The notes under the pieces: model-generated
Databases searched by the model: none
What the model was told of the DNA's origin: nothing
Seen by the model: the letters and a program-made list of their open reading frames with translations, nothing else
Part shown: positions 41,966-50,614 of the stretch, one piece after another
Position numbering within the stretch: the first letter of the stretch is position 1
Layout of the letters: every line of letters starts with the position of its first letter
Program-made: the position numbers and the translations under genes
Assembly (NCBI RefSeq): GCF_003387375.1
Contig: NZ_QUNG01000002.1
Location: 124,001 to 188,000 of the forward strand
From: Marinomonas pollencensis
GTDB lineage: Bacteria; Pseudomonadota; Gammaproteobacteria; Pseudomonadales; Marinomonadaceae
DNA: 64,000 nt
Direction: 5' to 3'

Positions 41966-44370
41966 TCGTCTACTCTGCTACCAAACAGCAATTTGTTGAG
42001 GATGTGCGCGCCAATGCCATTGCCGAGATCATAGAAAGCGAAGTTGCGAGAAAGCTAAACCGCAACTCCGCACGCAACGAATTTATCTCGTGGCACAACT
42101 CCTTGCAATATATGTTCAATGTATTGCACGACCCTGAAATTCCAGCATCTGCTGGTGTATCTATAGAATACAATATTCCTCTAACCAATCGCCGAGTTGA
42201 CTTTATTCTCACGGGCAAAGACGCAAATCGTCAAGACACAGCGGTAATCATCGAATTAAAGCAGTGGCAAGAAGCCTTAATCACCAACAAAGATGGCATC
42301 GTAAAAACTCGCTTCCAACACGGTGAAAAAGAAACAAATCACCCATCGTATCAAGCGTGGTCTTATGCCGCACTGATACAAGACTACAATCAAACGGTGC
42401 GTGATGAAGCCATCACATTGCAACCTTGTGCCTACCTGCATAACATGAAATCAGCCCATGTTATATGTAATGATTTCTATGGTGAACACCTTAAAAAAGC
42501 CCCTGTATTTATTTCACCTGATGCCCTTAAGCTCGCAGAGTTTTTAAAGCATTCCGTGAAATATGGTGATAGCGATAACATTATGTATCGCATCGAACAT
42601 GGCAAAATAAAACCAAGTAAAAACCTAGCTGATGCCTTGGTCTCCATGCTCGATGGCAATCCAGAATTCATCATGATAGATGAACAAAAGTTAGTTTATG
42701 AAACTGCTCTTGATCTTGCTCATAAAGCGCAACGAGGTATCAAACAAACTCTCATCGTAAAAGGGGGTCCTGGCACGGGAAAATCCGTCGTTGCAATAAA
42801 CCTACTTTCAGAACTTACCAAGCGTGAATTATTAACCCAATACGTTTCTAAAAATGCGGCCCCTCGTGAAGTGTTTAAAAAAATGCTCACCGGCAGTCGT
42901 AAGAAAACCCACATAGACAACATGTTCAAAGGTTCAGGTAGCTACATAGATATGCCTGAAAATACCTTTGACGCCTTATTGGTGGATGAAGCTCATCGTC
43001 TAAACGAAAAATCAGGGCTGTATGGCAACTTAGGCGAAAACCAAATAAAAGAATTAATCAGAGCCAGTCACTTCAGCATATTTTTTATCGACGAAGCACA
43101 ACGTGTCACCTTAAAAGACATAGGTAGTGTAGAAGCCATAAATCAATGGGCCTATGCTCTAAAATCAACCGTCACTGAGTTAGATTTATCATCACAGTTT
43201 CGTTGCAATGGAAGTGATGGCTACCTAGCGTGGATTGATAACAGCCTACAAATTCGAGAAACAGCCAACACCACACTAGAAGACATAGACTACGATGTAA
43301 AAGTTTTCGACGACCCAAATGAACTACGCAAAGCGATATTCGAAAAAAACCGTATAAATAACAAATCCCGCATGGTGGCTGGGTATTGTTGGGAGTGGGT
43401 CAGTAAAAAAGATAAAACCGCCATGGATATCATCATTCCAGAGCATAACTTTGCAGTGCAATGGAATTTAACTGATGATGGTAGCTTGTGGTTAATCGCA
43501 GAAAAATCAGTAGAACAAATTGGCTGTATACACACCTGCCAAGGTTTAGAGCTAGATTATATAGGTGTAATCATAGGCAACGACTTTGTCATCCGTGACG
43601 GTGAAGTAGTAATACAGCCGTTAGAGCACCCAGGCAGAGACAAAGCATTAAGCGGAATTCGTGGCTGGTTAAAAAAAGAACCCAAGGCGGCACTAGGCGC
43701 AGCGGCTGAGGTGATTAAAAACACCTATCGTACGTTAATGACACGGGGTCAAAAAGGTTGCTTCATATACTGTATCGATCAAGAAACCCGAGAGTATTTC
43801 CAAAAAATAACTCACAGACAGTTAGCTCAAGAAGAATCTGACGAATTAGATTCTAGCCGCGTCTATAAAGGCCTAGACTTGCCTGTCGTCAGCTTCGAAC
43901 AAGCAACCCCCTACCAAGGCTATGTACCCATATTCGATTTAGAAGTTGCTGCAGGTGGCTTTAGTAATCAGCAAAATTTAGAAAATACAGGCAATCTAGA
44001 AGACAATGAATGGGTTCAGTTACCAGAACACATCAATACCGCAGAAGGTATGTTTGTTACTCGTGTAGTTGGTGAGTCGATGAATAAACGAATTATAAAT
44101 GGATCTTGGTGTTTGTTTAAAGCCAACCCTGGCGGTAGTCGTAATGGAAAGATCGTATTGGTACAACACCGAAATATTGAAGACCCAGATCATGGTGGCA
44201 CTTACACAATTAAAACCTACCAGAGTGAGAAAATAGAAGAGAATGGTGTGCTGATGAATCAGCGTATTGTGCTTAAACCGGAAAGCAATGCTTATGGTTA
44301 TTCGCCGATTATTATTGAAGATGATGGTGAGGAGTTGGCTGTTATCGGTGAGTTTTTATTGGTTTTATAA
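41962..44370 (+). CDS. PD-(D/E)XK nuclease-like / DUF2075 helicase / S24 protease fusion
   Basis: 802 residues. N-terminal nuclease-like domain with RRVDFIL (D80) and VIIELKQW (E98-x-K100), the D...ExK pattern. Central DUF2075/Schlafen-3-type helicase domain: Walker A GGPGTGKS (268-275), Walker B LLVDEAHRL (D342, E343), FFIDEAQRV, SSQFRCNG and CQGLELDYIGVI. The C-terminal LexA-like S24 domain appears complete: cleavage-type A664-G665 (EVAAGGFS), S706 (GESMNKR) and K751 (YTIKTYQ). The combination suggests an effector enzyme whose C-terminal protease cuts itself off after DNA damage, or senses it. ATGA overlap with the MazG-like gene; umuDC upstream. Confidence 0.8.
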   Translation: MIVYSATKQQFVEDVRANAIAEIIESEVARKLNRNSARNEFISWHNSLQYMFNVLHDPEIPASAGVSIEYNIPLTNRRVDFILTGKDANRQDTAVIIELKQWQEALITNKDGIVKTRFQHGEKETNHPSYQAWSYAALIQDYNQTVRDEAITLQPCAYLHNMKSAHVICNDFYGEHLKKAPVFISPDALKLAEFLKHSVKYGDSDNIMYRIEHGKIKPSKNLADALVSMLDGNPEFIMIDEQKLVYETALDLAHKAQRGIKQTLIVKGGPGTGKSVVAINLLSELTKRELLTQYVSKNAAPREVFKKMLTGSRKKTHIDNMFKGSGSYIDMPENTFDALLVDEAHRLNEKSGLYGNLGENQIKELIRASHFSIFFIDEAQRVTLKDIGSVEAINQWAYALKSTVTELDLSSQFRCNGSDGYLAWIDNSLQIRETANTTLEDIDYDVKVFDDPNELRKAIFEKNRINNKSRMVAGYCWEWVSKKDKTAMDIIIPEHNFAVQWNLTDDGSLWLIAEKSVEQIGCIHTCQGLELDYIGVIIGNDFVIRDGEVVIQPLEHPGRDKALSGIRGWLKKEPKAALGAAAEVIKNTYRTLMTRGQKGCFIYCIDQETREYFQKITHRQLAQEESDELDSSRVYKGLDLPVVSFEQATPYQGYVPIFDLEVAAGGFSNQQNLENTGNLEDNEWVQLPEHINTAEGMFVTRVVGESMNKRIINGSWCLFKANPGGSRNGKIVLVQHRNIEDPDHGGTYTIKTYQSEKIEENGVLMNQRIVLKPESNAYGYSPIIIEDDGEELAVIGEFLLVL

Positions 44371-44499
44371 TATCTGTTTTTGTATGTGAATCAATGAGCA
44401 TTGTGCAGTGAACTCCTACAGACTTTACTTGATAACTATTAACGGTTATAGATTACTTAATTACATCAGAAAGAGGGTGGCTTGTGTCAGTGCAAAAAC

Positions 44500-44670
44500 G
44501 TGAAATCGACGCCTTTTTCTGACTTTTTTCGATATGCGAAATCTGCAGAAAAACGCCAGTTTTTTGACCGGATCGCCAGAGAAGCGATCAAAGAGCAGCA
44601 ACAAATGCTCGAAAAAGCGAAAAAATGTCATAATAGACAGACGAACATAACCTCTATAAGAGCCGCTTGA
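44500..44670 (+). CDS. Small hypothetical protein
   Basis: 56 residues from GTG 44500 (TTG 44482 is also possible). Charged, helical: FSDFFRYAKSAEKRQFFDR then EQQQMLEKAKK. The reading frame ends just before a perfect terminator, and the composition is protein-like, but no strong ribosome site is seen and a one-base shift gives an alternative N-terminus (SVQKREIDAFF). Family not recognised. Confidence 0.5.
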   Translation: MKSTPFSDFFRYAKSAEKRQFFDRIAREAIKEQQQMLEKAKKCHNRQTNITSIRAA

Positions 44671-44686
44671 TTGCGGCTTTTTTGTT
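44661..44686 (+). terminator. Terminator after the small hypothetical gene
   Basis: AGCCGC-TTGATT-GCGGCT followed by six T. Its 3' part begins a sequence repeated at 47706. Confidence 0.8.
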
Positions 44687-44714
44687 TTTCAGCGCCTCCA
44701 AGCAATCTAATATT
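44671..44714 (+). repeat. Imperfect direct repeat, left copy
   Basis: 44 bases starting in the terminator; the first 25 are identical to 47706-47730 and most of the rest also matches. It flanks the segment with the aminotransferase and cyclodeaminase genes. Confidence 0.6.
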
Positions 44715-45449
44715 CCCCCACCATTGTTGTCTGCTTATGGCTTGTTCATTGGGTCGCGACTCAAGAGTTAGACGGTGAAGCAATTACCAACGAAGAAGTA
44801 GTAGACCAGCTTCATAGCTGGAACCCTAGAAAAGCAGAAATGAACCCCGCTCATATCATTGCAGCATTCGACAGGCTAAAACAACAGAATTGGTTGGGGC
44901 TAAAAGCTCCTGTAGTCTAATACTGAAATTTTACTATTAGGCCATATTTATAGAATTGCCAGACACCAAATTTCCATTAACAACCTTCTTTTCTGCAATA
45001 AATCACCACGCTAATAAGTTGCTATCGCGATCATAACATTGGTAATAGTCTCATTAAGGGCCAGATGACTTTAATGCCTATCAAAGGATGATCATTCGGC
45101 GCGTTTCATTGACCTTATCAGCTGGTGCTTTAGGGCTCACACCAATACGTCAAATAGCCTGTTATGTAACGCTAAGAATTAAGTTTGTTTTTGTTCGCTG
45201 CAATCATGCCTGTTTTTTCTGTTGGCCATGAGGTAAGCCAGTTCGAGTTGAATGGCGTTACCAGAGATGGTGATGATTATTTCTAATCAGCTGGCTAAGA
45301 TCACTAGGCTGCTGGAGTCAGGTTATTCATTAATTAATCTTATGTGACATAAGTAGTGTTAATTATACTAATGTTAGATATTCCCATATCTTGTTTTCAG
45401 GCCCCCAGCTTACGCTGATTGATTGACAAGACTTAGCAAGGATCACCAG
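44715..45449. other. Decayed intergenic stretch with coding remnants
   Basis: 735 bp without an intact gene. 44756-44920 reads as a start-less fragment on the plus strand (ELDGEAITNEEVVDQLHSWN ... WLGLKAPVV, stop TAA) and 45206-45286 as a short fragment ending TRDGDDYF. Both look like gene remnants of unknown family. The promoter of the aminotransferase must lie near 45300-45420. Confidence 0.5.
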
Positions 45450-46625
45450 ATGATAACAACCTCAAAGCCCATGAGAAACTTTGAATTGGAAGTGTACTTT
45501 TCTAAATGGGAATTCTCTGCAAAGCACCATATGACGGCTTCAGACCTAGAAAGTATGACGCTAAATACACTGTTAGCGATGGCAACTGAAGAAGATCGTG
45601 ATGCTTTTGATAACCTATGGCTAGGCTACACTCAAACATGGGGTGCAGATGAGCTGAGAGCCGAGATAGCGAAAACCTATAATAACATTGAGCCAACCGA
45701 TGTGCTTTGTTTGGCAGGCGCTGGGGAGGGAATTTATGCGGTCTCTAAGTGTATTTTAAGCCCAGGCGACCACGCTATTGTCCCGACGCCTAATTACCAA
45801 AGTGCCGAGACGGTACCATTAAGTGTGTGTGATGTTGCTGGCGTTCCAATGGTGGAAGATGCGAGCAAGCCGGGCGGTTGGTATCTCGATATTGAGGCGA
45901 TTAAAGCCGCGATTAGACCCAATACCAAGCTGGTTTCACTGAACTTCCCTCATAATCCAACGGGGCATTTAATTACCGATCAAGAGATGATGGATCTGGT
46001 AGCAGTATGCCGCGAAAAAGGCATTTATATTTTGTCCGATGAGGTATACCGAGGTGTCGAGCTGAACCTTGAAGATCAATCCCCACAAATAGCCGATGTG
46101 TATGAAAAAGGCATTTCACTGAATGTTATGTCTAAGGCATATGGCCTACCTGGACTAAGAATTGGTTGGATCGCGACAAAAGATGCAGAGATATTACATA
46201 AAGTTGAGCGCTATAAGCACTTTTTGTCCATTAGTAATTCTGGACCTTCAGAAATCTTATCAATCATTGCGCTCAAAAATCGCGAAGCCATTCTACAAAG
46301 AAACCGTAACCTGATGACGGAAAACGTGGTGATGCTTGAAGCTTTGTTTGATGATTTCCCAGGGATAATTCAATGGCAACGACCGCTAGGTGGTTGTGTG
46401 GCTTTTCCTAAGTACACAGGGCCTGGTGATGTTGAGTCATTTTGCCGATCGCTGCTCGATGAAAATGGGGTTCTGCTGTTACCTTCTTCTATCTATGGTT
46501 CTGATCTCACCGATGTGCCGTTAGATCGTTTTCGCATTGGCTTTGGTCGCGATGTCATTTTCAAGCAAGGTCTAGCGGCTATGCGTGAGTATTTTGAAAC
46601 CCACTTTGCTGAATTTTCAAGGTAG
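45450..46625 (+). CDS. Class I/II PLP aminotransferase
   Basis: 391 residues from ATG 45450 (AAGGA 9 bases upstream; a TTG 27 bases earlier is less likely). Fold-type I motifs: NFPHNPTGH (PLP contact), YILSDEVYRG, VMSKAYGLPGLRIGW with catalytic K229, and RFRIGFGR near the end binding the substrate carboxylate. Related to aminotransferases of arginine/capreomycidine-type enzymes by style, but substrate not fixed. The next gene, 6 bases on, is an ornithine-cyclodeaminase-like enzyme, so both likely act on the same amino acid. Confidence 0.82.
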   Translation: MITTSKPMRNFELEVYFSKWEFSAKHHMTASDLESMTLNTLLAMATEEDRDAFDNLWLGYTQTWGADELRAEIAKTYNNIEPTDVLCLAGAGEGIYAVSKCILSPGDHAIVPTPNYQSAETVPLSVCDVAGVPMVEDASKPGGWYLDIEAIKAAIRPNTKLVSLNFPHNPTGHLITDQEMMDLVAVCREKGIYILSDEVYRGVELNLEDQSPQIADVYEKGISLNVMSKAYGLPGLRIGWIATKDAEILHKVERYKHFLSISNSGPSEILSIIALKNREAILQRNRNLMTENVVMLEALFDDFPGIIQWQRPLGGCVAFPKYTGPGDVESFCRSLLDENGVLLLPSSIYGSDLTDVPLDRFRIGFGRDVIFKQGLAAMREYFETHFAEFSR

Positions 46626-46631
46626 TAATAA

Positions 46632-47597
46632 ATGCAGATTATTACACGAGAAGAGATAGTTCCATTAGTCTCAATACCAATGGCAATTAGCGTGGTTAAA
46701 GACGCATTTATGGCTTTTTCTGAGGGCTTAATTGATCAACCAGAGCCAATGCAGATGCTGTTTAAGGAAGACGATGGTCAGCTCTTTGGCGACTGCCATG
46801 TGAAAGCTGCGCAACAGAAGGACCACCCTTATTTTGTTATTAAGGTAGCGGCTGGTTTTTACCGAAACACAGCAATAGGTTTGCCTGCAAACAATGGCTT
46901 GTTATTGGTTATGTCGAGTGAAACAGGGCACCCCGTTGCTCTATTAAAAGACGAAGGTTGGTTAACTCAAATACGTACTGCAGCCGCAGGAGCGCTGGCA
47001 GCGGCTCTGAAACCTGTCGCGCCTGATGCTTGTTTGGGCATCATTGGTACGGGGAGTCAGGCATATTGGCAAGCGGCACTGATAACCCAACATCTTGGGC
47101 TGACTAAGGTTGCGGTGTTTGGCCGTGACCACTCAGCAAGTGTGGCATTATGTGACACTTTACATCAGGAGTTTGGCTTAACTGCGACGCCCATGTCATC
47201 CGCTTATGAGGTTTGCCAAGCGAGTAACATTTTAGTAACAGTAACCCCTTCGTCCGAGCCTTTGATAAAACCAGAAGATCTACCCGATGAGATACATATC
47301 GTGGCGGTCGGAGCAGACAGCCCTGGTAAGAATGAAATAGCCTCAGAAATCTTCAAAAATGCCGATATTATGGTCACAGACAATCACGAACAGTGCCTTG
47401 CCCATGGTGATTTTGGCGTGGCGGTTCGTGCTGGTATGGTGGCAAAAGACGCAGACATTAGCTTGCCTGACGTATTAGCAGGCAAACATTCAGAGATGGA
47501 TTTTAGCACTGCGAAATGGACGCTTGTCGATTTGACCGGCATGGGGGCTCAGGACTTAGCCATCGCCAGTTTAGTGGTCGATAACCTTACTTTGTAA
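46632..47597 (+). CDS. Ornithine cyclodeaminase / mu-crystallin family enzyme
   Basis: 321 residues. NAD-binding Rossmann motif GIIGTGSQAYWQ (about 138-149), substrate part VIKVAAGFYRN and WLTQIRTAAAGALAA, ADSPGKNEI. Reactions in this family include ornithine to proline, and reduction of cyclic or keto-imines. Paired with the preceding aminotransferase in one operon. A pathway that makes or breaks down an unusual cyclic amino acid is plausible. Confidence 0.85.
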   Translation: MQIITREEIVPLVSIPMAISVVKDAFMAFSEGLIDQPEPMQMLFKEDDGQLFGDCHVKAAQQKDHPYFVIKVAAGFYRNTAIGLPANNGLLLVMSSETGHPVALLKDEGWLTQIRTAAAGALAAALKPVAPDACLGIIGTGSQAYWQAALITQHLGLTKVAVFGRDHSASVALCDTLHQEFGLTATPMSSAYEVCQASNILVTVTPSSEPLIKPEDLPDEIHIVAVGADSPGKNEIASEIFKNADIMVTDNHEQCLAHGDFGVAVRAGMVAKDADISLPDVLAGKHSEMDFSTAKWTLVDLTGMGAQDLAIASLVVDNLTL

Positions 47598-47623
47598 CCT
47601 CGATTATCAAGATTAACGGGGCG

Positions 47624-47658
47624 GCGCTTTAGCGGATTAACGCAAAAGCGCTCTTTCC
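47624..47658 (+). terminator. Terminator after the cyclodeaminase gene
   Basis: GCGCTTT(A)GCG / CGC(A)AAAGCGC with loop GATTAA, followed by a T-rich stretch. Confidence 0.75.
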
Positions 47659-47705
47659 TTTAAGCCTTACGTTTCGCAAGTATTAAGATGATGGCTGCGG
47701 GGAGC

Positions 47706-47749
47706 TTGCGGCTTTTTTGTTTTTCAGCGCTACCAAACAATCCAATCTT
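47706..47749 (+). repeat. Imperfect direct repeat, right copy
   Basis: Begins with the same 25 bases as 44671-44695 (TTGCGGCTTTTTTGTTTTTC then AGCGC), then continues with several mismatches. Only the terminator's second arm is kept here, which points to duplication of a terminator border. Confidence 0.6.
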
Positions 47750-48047
47750 TTCCTATCCACGTTGCCTTCATTTCGCTCGTCCAAACGTGTTTTTGAGATG
47801 ACATGTTCCTTGGACAGTGCGAAGCGCGAAGAGCATAGGTTTGGCATTGTTGATGGGGCTGCGCTAAGTCACTTACAGAAGAAGATGTGAGCGCGTTACT
47901 AGTAATGAGCTAGGGCAGGCATGGCAGCTTCGATTTTGAGTGATGCGAAAGTCTGTCTTATTCGAATCGCTAGTTGATGCGATTAGGTGTTGTATTCACA
48001 TCATGATACGATTTGAATATGCAGTTATTTAAATCAAAGGCGACTAT

Positions 48048-49160
48048 ATGTGGATCTGGGAGCAAGAGAATTGGCCTAACTTTGTTTGGGATAAAAACGT
48101 CATTGAACCTAAGTTAAGAGACATTCGTTTTCGTCAAGGAATCTTGTTGGGCAAGATGTCGGGCCAGCCTAAAGACCAAAAGCAAAGTATGTTAGACACG
48201 CTATTGGCGAACATTATTCATTCGAGTGCCATTGAAGGTGAAAAACTGAATGCTTTTTCAGTTCGTTCGTCGTTGGCTAATAAGCTTGGTGTTTCTGAAG
48301 AAAAGCCATCTCCAACCAGTGAACGCACAGATGGCCTAGCAGAAATGATGCTAGACGCAGTGGAGAATTTAGACGCGCCACTCACACTTGAAAGAATATT
48401 GAATTGGCATAAACGACTGTTTCCTGAAGGTTATACCTTGTTCAATCCTGTGATGGGAGGACAGTTGCGCGGGGATGAGCCTATGCAGGTCGTGTCAGGT
48501 AGGATTGACAAACCAAGGGTACATTTTGAAGCGCCGAGCAGGGATGTACTTGAGACTGAACTAGAGGTGTTTATCCGCTGGTTCAATGATTCTCGTGAAG
48601 ACCCAGCTTTAGACCCTTTACTTAGAGCTGCAATAACACACCTTTGGTTTGTGACTCTCCATCCTTTGGATGATGGCAATGGTAGGATCACTCGGTTAGT
48701 CACTGATTTAGCGCTGGCACAGGCCGAGCGTCAATCTGTCCGTTTTTATGCGATGTCAGTGGCGATACTTGCGAATCGTAACCGCTATTACGAAATATTA
48801 GAGCAATCACAGAAAGGTGATCTTGATATTACCGCCTGGCTTATGTGGTTTTTAAATACCTTAGGTGAAACCTTTACAAGCGTGCTGGAAGAGATTGGCC
48901 AAACGATTTTAAAAAACAACTTTTGGCTAAATATCGATCAAACTCAATTGTCTTTAGAACAAGTAAAAGTGCTCAATCGAATGCTTGATGGGGATTTTGA
49001 CCAAGGTATTAATACTTCGCAATATCATAAAGTGGCGAAAGTGAGTAAGCCAACAGCTTCTCGCCATTTAGCGACTTTAGTGGCGCTAGGTTGCTTGGTA
49101 AAAAGTGACGCTGGAGGGCGGAGTACGAGGTATAAACTGGCACACTTCAAGTTACAATAG
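48048..49160 (+). CDS. Fic-domain AMP-transferase with N-terminal inhibitory motif
   Basis: 370 residues. N-terminal DUF4172-type domain (WIWEQENWPNFVWD). Inhibitory helix SSAIEG with E63, the class II (intramolecular) [ST]xxxE[GN] pattern. Fic core HPLDDGNGRITR with H205. C-terminal winged helix (VAKVSKPTASRHLATLVALG). Expected to transfer AMP to target proteins when the inhibitory helix moves. Stand-alone, no separate antitoxin. Target unknown. Confidence 0.88.
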   Translation: MWIWEQENWPNFVWDKNVIEPKLRDIRFRQGILLGKMSGQPKDQKQSMLDTLLANIIHSSAIEGEKLNAFSVRSSLANKLGVSEEKPSPTSERTDGLAEMMLDAVENLDAPLTLERILNWHKRLFPEGYTLFNPVMGGQLRGDEPMQVVSGRIDKPRVHFEAPSRDVLETELEVFIRWFNDSREDPALDPLLRAAITHLWFVTLHPLDDGNGRITRLVTDLALAQAERQSVRFYAMSVAILANRNRYYEILEQSQKGDLDITAWLMWFLNTLGETFTSVLEEIGQTILKNNFWLNIDQTQLSLEQVKVLNRMLDGDFDQGINTSQYHKVAKVSKPTASRHLATLVALGCLVKSDAGGRSTRYKLAHFKLQ

Positions 49161-49249
49161 GTGTTGAGTTACTCACTGAATTATTTGTTTAACCCTTCTA
49201 CCTCATTAGTTAGTGTTGCGCAGAAAGTAGACGACAAAGGAGCTGTACT

Positions 49250-49411
49250 ATGAAAGTGGATTTTCGCCAAGTCAACTTTGCGCTTTGGTTAGCATTCATG
49301 ACGAGTAGTTTTATTCCGTTTATTTTGGACTTTGCTTATCTTGTGGATCTAGAAAGGTTAGGTTGCCAACTGAAATTCTTGATAGCTCGTTTAGTTTCTC
49401 GGTTGTACTAG
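49250..49411 (+). CDS. Short ORF with strong ribosome site, probably truncated gene
   Basis: 53 residues from ATG 49250 with AAGGAGCT upstream. The start KVDFRQVNFALWLAFMTSSF plus a hydrophobic segment looks like the beginning of a membrane protein, cut off at TAG 49411. I see no matching remainder in frame. Likely a gene remnant. Confidence 0.4.
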   Translation: MKVDFRQVNFALWLAFMTSSFIPFILDFAYLVDLERLGCQLKFLIARLVSRLY

Positions 49412-49424
49412 TTAAGAGCGATGC

Positions 49425-49472
49425 TTTTTCGCGTTTTCATACACTTATTTTTTCGCGTTTTCATACACTTAT
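49425..49472. repeat. Perfect 24-bp tandem duplication
   Basis: Two head-to-tail copies (49425-49448, 49449-49472) of a 24 bp unit beginning TTTTTCGCGTTTTCATACAC. It lies in decayed DNA. Confidence 0.85.
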
Positions 49473-49809
49473 CGACGAATTAGTAAAGCAAGCACGAAGA
49501 GCAGCCCGGTTATTACCCCCCCGCACCTGTGCCAACCATAAAGGCGGCTTGACGGCCACGTCTGCGCGCTAGCTCGCCGACTGGCAAAATACACACGGCC
49601 ATTCCTAGAACAAAAATGGTAATTGGTAATGTCGCCAGTAAAGGAGATGGAGAAAGCATGCTGCCAACAATAGCGCCAGTGGCATAAAGCACCACATTGT
49701 TCGCCCCAGAAAGCGCTTGCGCTAACACCAAACGCCATAAATTCGATGTCTTAAGGTGCTGATCAAAGGTTTCGGGCGCTTGCTCAGAGGTAAGATGGTT
49801 AGTGTTCAC
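49469..49809 (-). pseudogene. N-terminal fragment of an MFS transporter, frameshifted
   Basis: The frame from 49809 encodes about 98 residues of a major facilitator N-terminus (SNLWRLVLAQALSGANNVVL ... LARRRGRQAAFMVGTGAGG, the last part being the A-motif region). A run of seven C (G on the coding strand) near 49515-49523 shifts the frame into VITGLLFVLALLIRR, then stops. The rest of the gene is missing. Confidence 0.7.
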
Positions 49810-50424
49810 GCTTACTTCCTTGTATGTGATAAAGCCCGTAGGCCATGGTTTGATGTAACCAGTCTAATCAGAGTAGGCGATACCAACAAGCGAGAAGTTC
49901 GTGGCCGCGAGGAGAGCAAGCGTTTCTCGCGAACTGTCTTGGCTTAGCCCACCACAAAGCCAGATTTTAAAGGCATTTATTGTTGCTAATTCAACAAGTT
50001 CAGAGCAATAGACCTTCCAAAGGCCTGATCGAGACTCGAGGTGTCTCTCGGGCAAAGTCACATTTATCGCCCTGTGGTGAGGTCATTAGGGGTCAAAAGC
50101 TTTTCGTGTCCGAGAACTCTATGAGTGATAGCCAGTTGACGCTTTATCAGCATCAGAGTGTCGCAATGGCATTTTGTAACCGCTTTCTATTTTATCATTT
50201 TTAGCAAAGGTATTTTGTGATTAAGGCTATTTTTTGCAATTAAAAATAACGCAATACTCTGATCATCGAATGAACCAACTCTAGGTTAGCGCACTGAAGC
50301 AGTGATAGAGCGCATTAACGTATTCAGTTGAGAGGATAATCTAATGACTATTGCGTTATTAGCATTAACTTTGAATGGCAGAGAAATTTACGCCAAATGC
50401 GGTTGATGTGGTCCAGGGTTGAAT
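49810..50424. other. Non-coding or decayed stretch
   Basis: About 600 bp between two MFS remnants. No frame with a ribosome site and recognisable domain. Short open frames at 49864-50061 (minus) and 49980-50204 (plus) have no support. Confidence 0.5.
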
Positions 50425-50555
50425 ATTGCGGCATTTAACATAGGGATTGCGTTAGGTTCCATTATTGGCGGCACCATTGTTGATGGTATGAGCTGTCAGA
50501 TACCGCGTGGATAGGGGCTTTGATTACTTTAATTGCACTTATCGTCACACGCTAG
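50425..50555 (+). pseudogene. C-terminal fragment of an MFS (DHA1-type) transporter, frameshifted
   Basis: Reads LNIAAFNIGIALGSIIGGTI VDGMS, then after a frameshift near 50489 SDTAWIGALITLIALIVTR and stop, the usual last two helices of AraJ/Cmr-like exporters. A second frameshift lies near 50420. A broken relic. Confidence 0.7.
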
Positions 50556-50614
50556 AGCGGTCATTTAGATAACCGATCGCTCACCACAACAGAGAAGGTA
50601 TAAGGTATTTTTGT

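Larger units (their letters stand above)
47598..48047. other. Intergenic stretch between cyclodeaminase and Fic genes
   Basis: 450 bp. Contains the terminator at 47624-47658, the right copy of the direct repeat (47706-47749) and, from 47750, sequence without a supportable gene. The Fic promoter should lie around 47980-48040. Confidence 0.55.

Noticed and set aside
49864-50204. Small open frames on both strands in the decayed stretch
   Set aside because: No start context, no recognisable domain, overlapping each other in opposite directions.
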